From positions 124,001 through 188,000 of the forward strand of contig OZ252216.1 of the NCBI GenBank assembly GCA_965248915.1: a stretch of 64,000 nucleotides of DNA, given 5' to 3'. The translations under genes were made by a program, and so were the position numbers. This document shows, piece after piece, positions 26,326 to 34,157 of the stretch. Numbering within the stretch: the stretch's first letter is position 1; every line of letters begins with the position of its first letter. This stretch comes from CBDFLA01 sp965248915 (GTDB lineage Bacteria; Pseudomonadota; Alphaproteobacteria; M2410). A model generated the notes under the pieces. That model did not search any database. It had not been told where the DNA came from and saw nothing but the letters and a program-made list of their open reading frames with translations.

Positions 26326-28671
26326 ATGAAAATCACTGTCATTGGGGGAGGCCCCGGCGGTCTCCATTTTGCGCTCCTCACAAAGAAGGCGCGACCTGAC
26401 TTTGATGTTTCCGTCTACGAACAAAACCGACCCGATGATACATTTGGGTTCGGTGTTGTCTTTTCAGATGAAACACTGGACGAGTTCCTTTCCGCCGACC
26501 CAGAGTCTTATGATCTCATTCGTGGCAGCTTTGCCTACTGGGATGACATCGTCATTGAGCACAAGGGTGAACGCACCATTTGTGGCGGCAATGGGTTCGC
26601 TGGGTGTTCGCGGGTGAAACTGCTTCAGATCTTGCAAGAGAGATGTCGTGCCGTTGGCGTCAACATGCATTTTGAAACCTCCGTCGACATTGATCAATTG
26701 GAGGACCAGTTTCCAGATTCTGATATAATCGTGGCGGCGGATGGCATTAACAGTCCGATCCGTGAAAGATTTGCAGATGAGTTCGGACGCACCATCGACC
26801 ACCGACCTAACAAGTTTACCTGGATGGGGTCAACCAAGCCGCTGGATGCCTTTACGTTTTTCTTCAAAGAAACAGACGCCGGATACTTTTGCGCCCACAC
26901 CTATCAGTATGAAGAAGGGCGTAGCACCTGGGTGTTTGAGTGTTCAGGCGAAACTTGGGAGAAAGCCGGTTTCGAAAATATGTCAGAAGAAGAGTGTGCC
27001 CGCCATCTCGAAACTGTCTTTGCAGACGAACTGGATGGACATCCCCTTTTTGTCAACCGCTCCATTTGGCGTAACTTCCCGCGCATTGCCTGCAAGAACT
27101 GGAGCGTTGGGAACATTGTGATCCTGGGCGATGCCAAAGCCTCGGCCCATTGGTCCATCGGTTCTGGGACCAAACTGGCGATGGAATGCGCTATCGGCCT
27201 TGCAAATGCGGTCATTGTCAATCCTGGAAATACCAAAGCCGCATTTGCTGCATATGACGAGGAGCGTCGAACGCCAGTCGAAATAGTGCAGCACAACGCC
27301 GATGTTTCGCTTAGGTGGTTCGAGCACATGGAGCGATACTGGGACCAGGATCGATATCAGTTCGCTTTGTCGGTAATGACCCGCTCAAAGAGCATCACTT
27401 GGGACAATCTAAAACTTCGCGATGAGGCTTTCCTGGCCGAGGTGGAGCGCGACTTCTACGAACGCCACCTTCGTGAAACAGGTGTTGATTGCCGACAGTC
27501 GAAACCAACGCCAATGTTCACAGCCTTGAAACTCAGGGAGTTGCAACTCGACAATCGTGTGGTCGTATCGCCTATGGCGCAATACTCCGCCGAAGAGGGC
27601 GTGCCCACCGACTGGCACTTCGTTCACTATTCAAGCCGTGCCATTGGTGGCGCTGGATTGATGTTTACCGAGATGACATGCCCCTCGCCTGACGCGCGGA
27701 TATCGGATGGATGCACGGGCTTGTGGAATGACGAACAGACCACGGCGTGGAAACGTATCGTAGATTTCGTACATGAAAATTCAGCCACAAAGTTCTGTAT
27801 GCAGTTAGGTCACGCAGGCCGCAAGGGATCAACCAAACGTGCCTGGGACGGTATGGACATGCCGAAAGACGAGGGTAATTGGCCGATCTATGCTGCTTCC
27901 GCCATTCCCTATATCGAGGGTGTTTCCCAAAGACCCATAGAGTTGGACGGCGCCAAGATGGACGCCATTCGCGACGATTTTGTTTCAGCAGCGGCCAGGG
28001 CAGAAGAAGCGGGTTTTGACATGTTGGAGCTTCACTTCGCTCATGGATATTTGCTGGCAAGCTTCATCTCACCACTCACCAACCGCCGGCAGGACGGCTT
28101 TGGTGGGTCGGTCGAAAATCGCATGCGTTTTCCACTTGAGATATTTAGGAGTGTGCGTGAGGCGTGGCCAGATCACAAACCGATCTCAACGCGTATCTCC
28201 GCCTGGGATTGGTTTGAAGGAGGCTTAACTTGGCAAGATCTTTACGAAGTCGCTCGCCTTCTCAAAGAAGCAGGCGTTGATTTGATCGACGTATCGTCGG
28301 GCGAAACCGTCAACGAACAGTCGCCGGTCTATGGTCGCATGTGGCAATTGCCGTTCGCGGACATGGTGCGAAATGATGTAGGCATCAAGACCATGGCGGT
28401 TGGTGCGATTACATTGCCCGAGCAAATCAACACCATCGTGGCATCGGGCCGTGCGGATCTTTGCGCCTTGGCGCGACCTCATCTCAATGATGCCTATTTC
28501 ACAAGGCAGGCGGCAGGTCACTACGGCATTCAGGTCGAGGGATGGCCCAAGCAATATCAATCCGGTGAGCAACAGCTTGTCCGCGAGTATGAGCGGGCAA
28601 ACGAACGCGCCGAAGAATTGGCAAAGAAGGCGAGGCCAACCCGGCACGGATATCAGAAAGCTGCTCGGTAA
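26326..28671 (+). CDS. Fused flavin monooxygenase/OYE-type oxidoreductase (salicylyl-CoA 5-hydroxylase or 2-aminobenzoyl-CoA monooxygenase/reductase family)
   Basis: A 781-residue two-domain flavoprotein. Residues 1 to about 390 are a group A FAD monooxygenase (ITVIGGGPGGLHFALL, the GD motif VILGDAKASAHWSIGSGTKLAME). From about 405 to the end it is an NADH:flavin oxidoreductase barrel (VVSPMAQYSAEEGVPTDWHFVHYSSRAIGGAGL, QLGHAGRKGS, HFAHGYLLASFISPLTNRR). This architecture is known from 2-aminobenzoyl-CoA monooxygenase/reductase of Azoarcus, and homologues are annotated salicylyl-CoA 5-hydroxylase. It hydroxylates an aromatic CoA thioester and may reduce the ring. AGGAG precedes the ATG. No aryl-CoA ligase lies nearby. 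Confidence 0.85.
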   Translation: MKITVIGGGPGGLHFALLTKKARPDFDVSVYEQNRPDDTFGFGVVFSDETLDEFLSADPESYDLIRGSFAYWDDIVIEHKGERTICGGNGFAGCSRVKLLQILQERCRAVGVNMHFETSVDIDQLEDQFPDSDIIVAADGINSPIRERFADEFGRTIDHRPNKFTWMGSTKPLDAFTFFFKETDAGYFCAHTYQYEEGRSTWVFECSGETWEKAGFENMSEEECARHLETVFADELDGHPLFVNRSIWRNFPRIACKNWSVGNIVILGDAKASAHWSIGSGTKLAMECAIGLANAVIVNPGNTKAAFAAYDEERRTPVEIVQHNADVSLRWFEHMERYWDQDRYQFALSVMTRSKSITWDNLKLRDEAFLAEVERDFYERHLRETGVDCRQSKPTPMFTALKLRELQLDNRVVVSPMAQYSAEEGVPTDWHFVHYSSRAIGGAGLMFTEMTCPSPDARISDGCTGLWNDEQTTAWKRIVDFVHENSATKFCMQLGHAGRKGSTKRAWDGMDMPKDEGNWPIYAASAIPYIEGVSQRPIELDGAKMDAIRDDFVSAAARAEEAGFDMLELHFAHGYLLASFISPLTNRRQDGFGGSVENRMRFPLEIFRSVREAWPDHKPISTRISAWDWFEGGLTWQDLYEVARLLKEAGVDLIDVSSGETVNEQSPVYGRMWQLPFADMVRNDVGIKTMAVGAITLPEQINTIVASGRADLCALARPHLNDAYFTRQAAGHYGIQVEGWPKQYQSGEQQLVREYERANERAEELAKKARPTRHGYQKAAR

Positions 28672-28713
28672 CGACTATGCCCCGCGGTGCGAGGTATTGC
28701 TTTGAACACAGCT

Positions 28714-29115
28714 CTAGATCGGCACCACTGCCGTGGTTTCAATCTCTATCTTCGCGCGATCTTCCATGAGCGCGCTCACCTCCACGCAGGCCATCGTTGG
28801 ATAGCAGTCCCCCAAGATCTTCTTGTAGATGACGCCGATCTCTTTTGATGCGCTCAGATACTCTTTCTTGTCGGTAATGTACCAAGTCATGCGAACGATA
28901 TGTTCGGGCTTCGCATCGGCTTCACTCAGCAACTCGACGATGTTCTCCAACACCTGGCGAAATTGTCCAACGAACGTATCAGATTCAAACTCCTCGTTGG
29001 CATTCCAACCGATGATACCGGCAAGAAAAACCATGCGCCCCGGCTCCAGCGACAATCCGTTGGAGTAACCGCGGGGTCGTTTCCAACCGCCAGGGAGAAG
29101 AACTTGGGCAGCCAT
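28714..29115 (-). CDS. RidA/YjgF-family protein lacking the canonical arginine
   Basis: A 133-residue RidA-fold protein (LSLEPGRMVFLAGIIGWNANEEF, FRQVLENIVELLSEADAKPEHIVRMTWYITDKKEY, YPTMACVEVSALMEDRAKIEIETTAVV). RidA deaminases hydrolyse enamine/imine intermediates with an arginine in the PxRxxVEV motif (Arg105 in E. coli TdcF/RidA numbering). Here that position is Met108, so the classical reaction is doubtful and the protein falls with the other Rid subgroups. It is encoded convergently to the monooxygenase and starts 15 bases after the crotonase gene. Its presence fits an amino- or hydroxy-aromatic CoA route, role unproven. Confidence 0.8.
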   Translation of the reverse strand: MAAQVLLPGGWKRPRGYSNGLSLEPGRMVFLAGIIGWNANEEFESDTFVGQFRQVLENIVELLSEADAKPEHIVRMTWYITDKKEYLSASKEIGVIYKKILGDCYPTMACVEVSALMEDRAKIEIETTAVVPI

Positions 29116-29130
29116 GGTGACCTCTCAATC

Positions 29131-29940
29131 TCAATTGCCTTCAAAGATGGGTTTTTCTTTAGCGACAAAGGCGTCATAGGCCCGCACGAAATCTTGCGTT
29201 TGCATGCAAATCGCTTGCGCTTGCGCCTCGCACTCGATTGCCGTGTCGAGGCTCATATCCCACTCAATGTTGAGCTGGTTCTTCGTGAATGCGTTTGCGA
29301 AGTTGGGGCCGGATGCCAATCGTGTCGCCATGTCCATGGCATCGCCGAGGAGTGCATTATGCTCGCAGAGTCGATTGAAGAACCCCCATCGTTCCGCTTC
29401 TTCGCCTCCGAGCGACCGGCCGGTGAACAAGAGTTCCGCCGCCCGGCCTTGCCCAATAATGCGAGGCAAGATGGCACATGCGCCCATGTCACATCCCGCC
29501 AGTCCGACGCGATTGAACAGGAAGGCTGTCTTAGAGCGCGATGTCCCCAAACGAAGATCCGAAGACATGGCAATAATTGCGCCCGCACCCGCACAAACAC
29601 CGTCGATTGCCGCGATGATGGGTTGCGGCGCATGACGCATGGACTTGACCAGGTCACCGGTCATGCGGGTGAACTTCATGAGCTCCGTCATGTCCATTTT
29701 GGTGAGCGGACCTATGATCTCGTGAACGTCTCCGCCGGAACAGAAGTTCTCTCCCGCACCTGAAAAGACGATCGCTTTAACATTGTCCGCGTAGACCAGG
29801 TTCCGAAACAGATCCCGCAACTCTGCATAGGAGGCAAAGGTCAGCGGGTTTTTGCGGTCCGGTCGATTCAACGTCACATGCCCAACGCCGTTGTCGAAGC
29901 TCCATTTAAAGTGTTGGGGGGCGAAATTTGTCGGATCCAT
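29131..29940 (-). CDS. Enoyl-CoA hydratase family protein
   Basis: A 269-residue crotonase-fold protein with oxyanion motifs VFSGAGENFCSGGDVHEIIG and AIDGVCAGAGAIIAMSSDLRLGTSRSKTAFLF. Genes of this type are regularly found beside salicylyl-CoA 5-hydroxylase homologues, presumably acting on the hydroxylated or ring-reduced CoA ester. The segment after the second oxyanion loop is GCDMGACAILPRIIG rather than the usual PGAGGTQRL, so the catalytic acids may differ from standard hydratases. It lies between the SDR and RidA genes on the same strand. Confidence 0.75.
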   Translation of the reverse strand: MDPTNFAPQHFKWSFDNGVGHVTLNRPDRKNPLTFASYAELRDLFRNLVYADNVKAIVFSGAGENFCSGGDVHEIIGPLTKMDMTELMKFTRMTGDLVKSMRHAPQPIIAAIDGVCAGAGAIIAMSSDLRLGTSRSKTAFLFNRVGLAGCDMGACAILPRIIGQGRAAELLFTGRSLGGEEAERWGFFNRLCEHNALLGDAMDMATRLASGPNFANAFTKNQLNIEWDMSLDTAIECEAQAQAICMQTQDFVRAYDAFVAKEKPIFEGN

Positions 29941-30024
29941 TGAAATCTCCGCTGTCAGGGTGCGCGTGATGCGGATAGCAACACGACCTAATGTTTAGTA
30001 TCGACGTGGAAAAGCCACAAGCAG

Positions 30025-30783
30025 CTACATGATTTCGCCGCCGGCAAGTGTCAGGGCCTGTCCAGTCAGCGAGGTGACATTGTTTGAGCAGAGCCACAAA
30101 ACGGTTTCGGCAACCTCTTTTGGATCGACCAGTCGATTCTGCGGATTGAACTTGGTGAATTCGGACAAGACGTCATCACGAGACCGGCCAGTCTTCTCAA
30201 CAATCTGGTCGATGAACTCTTGAACCAATTTTGTGTCCGTAAATCCAGGACACACCGCATTGACCCGGACGGGCGACTCCGCAAGTTCTACAGCCAAGGC
30301 ACGTGTCAACCCGATGACCCCATGCTTGGCTGCTGTGTAAGCGGACGTGTAGGCATACCCCTTAAGGCCCGACGTGCTCGCAATGTTGATGATGTGTCCG
30401 GCTTTGGACTTCTTGAGACTCTTGAGAGCAGCTCGTGTGCACAGGTAAGTTCCGGTGAGATTAACATCCAACATCGCTTGCCACAAATCGAGGTTTGTCT
30501 TCTCAAAGGGCGCCGACTGCGCGGCACCCGCATTGTTGACCAGGATGTCAATGTCGCCGTTTTGTGAGATGACATTTTGAAAGGCCGAGTCGACGACCGC
30601 AGGTTTAGTTAAGTCCATGCCAATTGCGACTGCCTTTGGCAATTTTTTGGCCACCTTCTTCGCACGCTCGACGTCGCGAGCCAGAATACTAATAAATGCA
30701 CCCTTAGTTGCGAGCGCTTCTGAAATAGCGCGTCCAATTCCGGTTGCCCCACCGGTAACAACGGCATGTCTACCAGTTAGCAA
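30025..30783 (-). CDS. Short-chain dehydrogenase/reductase
   Basis: A 252-residue classical SDR: NAD(P)-binding GGATGIG near residue 12, NNAGAA, catalytic Ser in IASTSGLKG and the active-site YTSAYTAAKHG (Tyr-x3-Lys). It is the first gene of the SDR-crotonase-RidA minus-strand set, with 84 bases to the crotonase gene. Members of this group oxidise 3-hydroxyacyl-CoA or cyclic alcohols; here it probably takes the hydroxyl made by the crotonase. The cofactor is not certain: the residues after the first strand do not give a clear NADP preference. Confidence 0.8.
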   Translation of the reverse strand: MLTGRHAVVTGGATGIGRAISEALATKGAFISILARDVERAKKVAKKLPKAVAIGMDLTKPAVVDSAFQNVISQNGDIDILVNNAGAAQSAPFEKTNLDLWQAMLDVNLTGTYLCTRAALKSLKKSKAGHIINIASTSGLKGYAYTSAYTAAKHGVIGLTRALAVELAESPVRVNAVCPGFTDTKLVQEFIDQIVEKTGRSRDDVLSEFTKFNPQNRLVDPKEVAETVLWLCSNNVTSLTGQALTLAGGEIM

Positions 30784-31015
30784 AGTTTTCCTACCTCAAT
30801 GAAATACTAAGACGCTCTCAAGCCCGAGATACGGAATTGGCTTAGCACACCACGTATGAATTGTCAGGCGCGACAGCCATCGCGGTTTTACATAATGTGA
30901 GTAGGTAAGTATTTGAGTATTAATCATGTATTGGCATAGCTTTTTGTATACAACGATGGGGCGTCCAAAAAGTGGGCGCTAAACAACTTCTCACCAATGT
31001 GTTTCAACTGGCACC
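30784..31015. promoter_or_regulatory. Divergent intergenic region between the SDR and the flippase-like gene
   Basis: A 232-base AT-rich gap that must hold promoters in both directions. I see a 10-base palindrome TTGTATACAA at 30944-30953, about 60 bases upstream of the + strand gene. A GG-N10-GC sigma-54 pattern was looked for and not found. Confidence 0.35.
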
Positions 31016-32050
31016 ATGGTAAAATCACTACTCCACAATATCCTTAGTGCGGCAGCGGATGCCTCACAAAGCCAGGGAAAGAGAAAAAGTCACTGGGGCA
31101 CGCTCATTCGTGTTGCTGTGACAATTGGCATATTTGCGGCGTTGTTCAGCTGGCTGCCGATTGAGGTCCTGATTGAGGCAATTGCCTCAATCCCCCTGCA
31201 TATTTGGGTCTTTGTCGTTGGCCTGGTGCTAGTCAACCACTTTGTTTCCGCCATGAAGTGGCGGCTACTACTTTCGGCCGCAGGAACACGAATACTCAGA
31301 ACGAGTGCCGTACAAGCTCATGGAGCGGGTCTGTTTGCAACAATCTTTCTCCCCGGCAATGTTGGTGGAGACTTTGTTCGCGCCGCCGTAATAGCACGGC
31401 AAAAGAAAGGGCAAATGGGAGCGATCGCAGTCGGCGGGATGGGTGACCGTGTCAATGACCTGGTTGCTCTCGTGTTAATTTCGTTTGTGGCGAGTTTGTT
31501 TCTGCCCGAAATCGAGAATTCAGCCTACGGCAATGTTCTATCAATAGTGACAGCGGCAATATTATTAGGTGTGATTGTTGGGTCTTGGACCATTCTCAAA
31601 TTTCCACTAGATCGTTTGCCAGTGCAACTGTCGAATGTAGTCACGAAACTTCGTGATGCCTTGAGATCTCTACTGGCTGAGCCCCTCGCCGGAGCGATTG
31701 GTCTTTTCATGTCCATCGTGATTCAGTGCATTTTCGTATTTCTGAATATCGTCTTTGCAAAGAATATGGGACTCGAAGTTCCCATTGTGCTTTGGTTCTT
31801 CGCCTGGCCGATGACCAAGCTCATCGCTCTTGTTCCCATTAGTTTGGGGGGGTTGGGTGTGAGAAATGCAGTTCTCGCCGGACTAATGGCACCGTTCGGG
31901 ATTGCGTCGAGTCTGGTCGTTGCGCAATCACTATGTTGGGACGCAGTGATGATCTTAACAGGTCTCGCAGGTCTGGGCGCCGCCGCTGTTCCATCGAGCA
32001 ATAATGTGAGGCCCTCTGGACCTTCTATGAGTGACGTAGGGAACGACTGA
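31016..32050 (+). CDS. Flippase-like membrane protein (lysylphosphatidylglycerol synthase TM domain family)
   Basis: A 344-residue polytopic protein with a basic N-terminal tail and about eight hydrophobic segments. It carries the family signature FLPGNVGGDFVRAAVIAR and the GGMGDRVNDL loop, and ends with IALVPISLGGLGVRNAVLAGL. This UPF0104/LPG_synthase_TM domain is the membrane part of MprF and is also found alone near glycolipid and hopanoid genes, where a lipid-flipping role is proposed. The ribosome binding site is weak. It precedes the B12 radical SAM gene on the same strand but is 346 bases away, so co-transcription is uncertain. Confidence 0.75.
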   Translation: MVKSLLHNILSAAADASQSQGKRKSHWGTLIRVAVTIGIFAALFSWLPIEVLIEAIASIPLHIWVFVVGLVLVNHFVSAMKWRLLLSAAGTRILRTSAVQAHGAGLFATIFLPGNVGGDFVRAAVIARQKKGQMGAIAVGGMGDRVNDLVALVLISFVASLFLPEIENSAYGNVLSIVTAAILLGVIVGSWTILKFPLDRLPVQLSNVVTKLRDALRSLLAEPLAGAIGLFMSIVIQCIFVFLNIVFAKNMGLEVPIVLWFFAWPMTKLIALVPISLGGLGVRNAVLAGLMAPFGIASSLVVAQSLCWDAVMILTGLAGLGAAAVPSSNNVRPSGPSMSDVGND

Positions 32051-32396
32051 GGATTGGAATTGTCTAAAAACCACACCAAGAGTCGGTGAATTAACGATTT
32101 TTCCTCCCACGGATGATCGAAATCGACCATCACCACCGCAACGCCAACGATCACCAGAGATGTGCCTGATAGAGGCAACGGGCTCGAATTTTGCATTCCC
32201 ATAGCTCTGAAATCTGGGATGAATATAGGACAACGGGGGGCTCTTGAGTCCTTATTAGGAAATTAGGCGTTGAATGTTATCCAAGGCCTGGGTCTAATCG
32301 TCTTTAACTGGGTCATTTGGGTTCTAGATACACGCATTTGTGTACGATTTCGGGAATACCTGAGTAAAAGCGTAGGGAATTGAGTTAGGGGAAGTA
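32051..32396. other. 346-base intergenic region, no gene recognised
   Basis: No RNA gene or convincing ORF. A minus-strand frame beginning at 32202 gives a hydrophobic start (LVIVGVAVVMV) but then runs through the 3' end of the flippase-like gene, so it is most likely a shadow. A small inverted repeat TACAC-N6-GTGTA lies at 32329-32344, about 50 bases before the next ATG. It probably holds the promoter of the radical SAM gene. Confidence 0.4.
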
Positions 32397-34073
32397 ATGA
32401 AAATCGCACTTTGTTATCCATCACTTTTGCCGGGTGAACGGCCGAGTTACGGTTTGCCGCCAATGGGTATTCTTTATATTGCGGCAGAGCTGCAATTGGC
32501 GGGGCACACAGTAACCGTTGTGGACTCTGATATCGAAGGATTGACTGCGCAAGAAACGGCGGAGTGCATTTTGGCCTCTGACCCGGATCTTATCGGGTTC
32601 AGCATTATGACGCCTCAGGTTCCCTGTTGTTTGCAAGCCTGTCATATTTTGAAGCGTGAACGCCCCGATATTCCCATCGTCATTGGCGGCGCCCATATCG
32701 CATCGACCCTGGATGACATCTTCACTCAAAGTGATGACTTCGATTTCGTGATCAATGGCGAGGGCGAGGTTACGATGCTCGAAGTTTGCGCCAAGATGCG
32801 TGAACAGAAAGTTCCAGAGTGTCTAGTGGGCGTCCCTGGCGTCATGTACCGCAAACCAGATGGTAAGGCCAAGATCAACCAACCACGACCCTTCTTTAAG
32901 GATCTCGATGAGTTGGCACCAATTGATTATTCATTGGTGGATGTTTTCAAATACAAAATCCCGACCCTACCTGGGCCGCCAGTTGTTGGCTTGATGATCA
33001 CGCGCGGGTGTCCGTTCAAGTGTACATACTGTGATGCACCGACGACAACCGGTCGCAAAATCAGATATCATTCGCCGAAACGCGCGGTCGAAGACATTGT
33101 GCGGCTTAACAAACAATTCGGCGTGCGAGGATTTTCTTTCCGCGACAGTACCTTTACGGCGTCAAAGAAATGGACCAAGGAATTCTGCGAACGTCTTATT
33201 GATAGCGGTGTCAAAATCGCTTGGCGTTGCAACACGCGCGTCGACTGTGTCACCGAAGAACTTCTGATGCTCATGAAGAAGTCAGGCTGTCACACCATCA
33301 ATTTCGGTGTGGAATCCGGACACCCAGACATTCTGGCGCGCATCAAGAAAGAAGTGAAGATTGACCGGATTTACGACGCTCATAAATGGACGCGAAAAGC
33401 CGGAATCAGAACTTACACGACATTTTTGGTCGGTTCACCCGGTGAGACCGATGAAACAATACGTGAGACAATAGAGGTAGCAAAGCGAGCCAGGCCGAGC
33501 ATGGCCATGTTCTTTGTGACCATTGGATATCCAGGAACCGAAATGTACCGCGAAGCCGTTCAAGAGGGCCTCATCGAACAAGGATGGTGGAACAAGCAAC
33601 GCTGGGACAAAGATGTGAACAGCGCATTCGAAAAACGGTGGGGCTGGTCGGCCGATGCAGGGTCGTTACATCTTGAAGGCTTCGATTCACAAGGCTGGCA
33701 GCGTCGCGCCACACGCGAGTTTTACCTTCGTCCCAGATTTGTACTAGACACATTGATCTTCACTTTGAAGAACCCGTATTTCCTAAGGCACGTTATTGTC
33801 CTATCGAAAGAAGTCCTGCCTCTGCACAAATTGCGTCTTCCTTGGAAGAAGTCCAAAATCAATGAAGATCATAAAGTCTATTCCCGTTGTCCGGAAGCTG
33901 CGACATGGGATTACAAAGAACGTGATGACCTCCCAGCTCTCACCATTACATCAAGTGGTGCTGTGAAGCGGACCGAAGAGGACATCAAAATCCCGAAGGA
34001 CATTCCTCCCGTCACCTTGGCCGACAGTGGTTTGGTGGAGCTGCGTGCAGGCAAGACGCAAGCAGCGGAATAG
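32397..34073 (+). CDS. B12-binding domain radical SAM protein, copy 1
   Basis: A 558-residue enzyme with an N-terminal cobalamin-binding Rossmann domain (about 1-150: PPMGILYIAAELQLAGHTVTVVD, DPDLIGFSIMTPQ, VIGGAH) and a radical SAM barrel with RGCPFKCTYCDAP, giving the cluster ligands Cys205, Cys209 and Cys212. Class B radical SAM enzymes of this layout methylate unactivated carbon or phosphorus or cyclise rings (HpnP, BchE, fosfomycin-type). The C-terminal tail (about 440-558) is charged and shared in outline with copy 2. The substrate is unknown. GGGGAAG lies before the ATG, and a hairpin terminator follows. Confidence 0.85.
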   Translation: MKIALCYPSLLPGERPSYGLPPMGILYIAAELQLAGHTVTVVDSDIEGLTAQETAECILASDPDLIGFSIMTPQVPCCLQACHILKRERPDIPIVIGGAHIASTLDDIFTQSDDFDFVINGEGEVTMLEVCAKMREQKVPECLVGVPGVMYRKPDGKAKINQPRPFFKDLDELAPIDYSLVDVFKYKIPTLPGPPVVGLMITRGCPFKCTYCDAPTTTGRKIRYHSPKRAVEDIVRLNKQFGVRGFSFRDSTFTASKKWTKEFCERLIDSGVKIAWRCNTRVDCVTEELLMLMKKSGCHTINFGVESGHPDILARIKKEVKIDRIYDAHKWTRKAGIRTYTTFLVGSPGETDETIRETIEVAKRARPSMAMFFVTIGYPGTEMYREAVQEGLIEQGWWNKQRWDKDVNSAFEKRWGWSADAGSLHLEGFDSQGWQRRATREFYLRPRFVLDTLIFTLKNPYFLRHVIVLSKEVLPLHKLRLPWKKSKINEDHKVYSRCPEAATWDYKERDDLPALTITSSGAVKRTEEDIKIPKDIPPVTLADSGLVELRAGKTQAAE

Positions 34074-34096
34074 GTTTGCAGAAATCCAAATAGAAG

Positions 34097-34126
34097 AAAG
34101 GACCGGAGAAATCTTCGGCCCTTTTT
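34097..34126 (+). terminator. Intrinsic terminator after radical SAM copy 1
   Basis: Left arm starting AAAGGACCGG and right arm ending CGGCCCTTT form a long stem with one internal mismatch and a G-T pair, followed by TTTTT. It lies 24 bases past the stop and in the 84-base gap between convergent genes, so it serves copy 1 and possibly both. Confidence 0.6.
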
Positions 34127-34157
34127 GTTTATTCTTCTTGTGTTACCGAAACCGTTC

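Noticed and set aside
30931..30951. TTGGCATAGC...TTTTTGT as a sigma-54 promoter
   Set aside because: The GG-N10-GC spacing is not met, and no sigma-54 activator is nearby.
31723..32202. A minus-strand ORF of 159 codons with a hydrophobic start across the gap after the flippase-like gene
   Set aside because: Most of it lies antisense to a recognisable family gene, has no good ribosome binding site, and no known domain; treated as a shadow frame.
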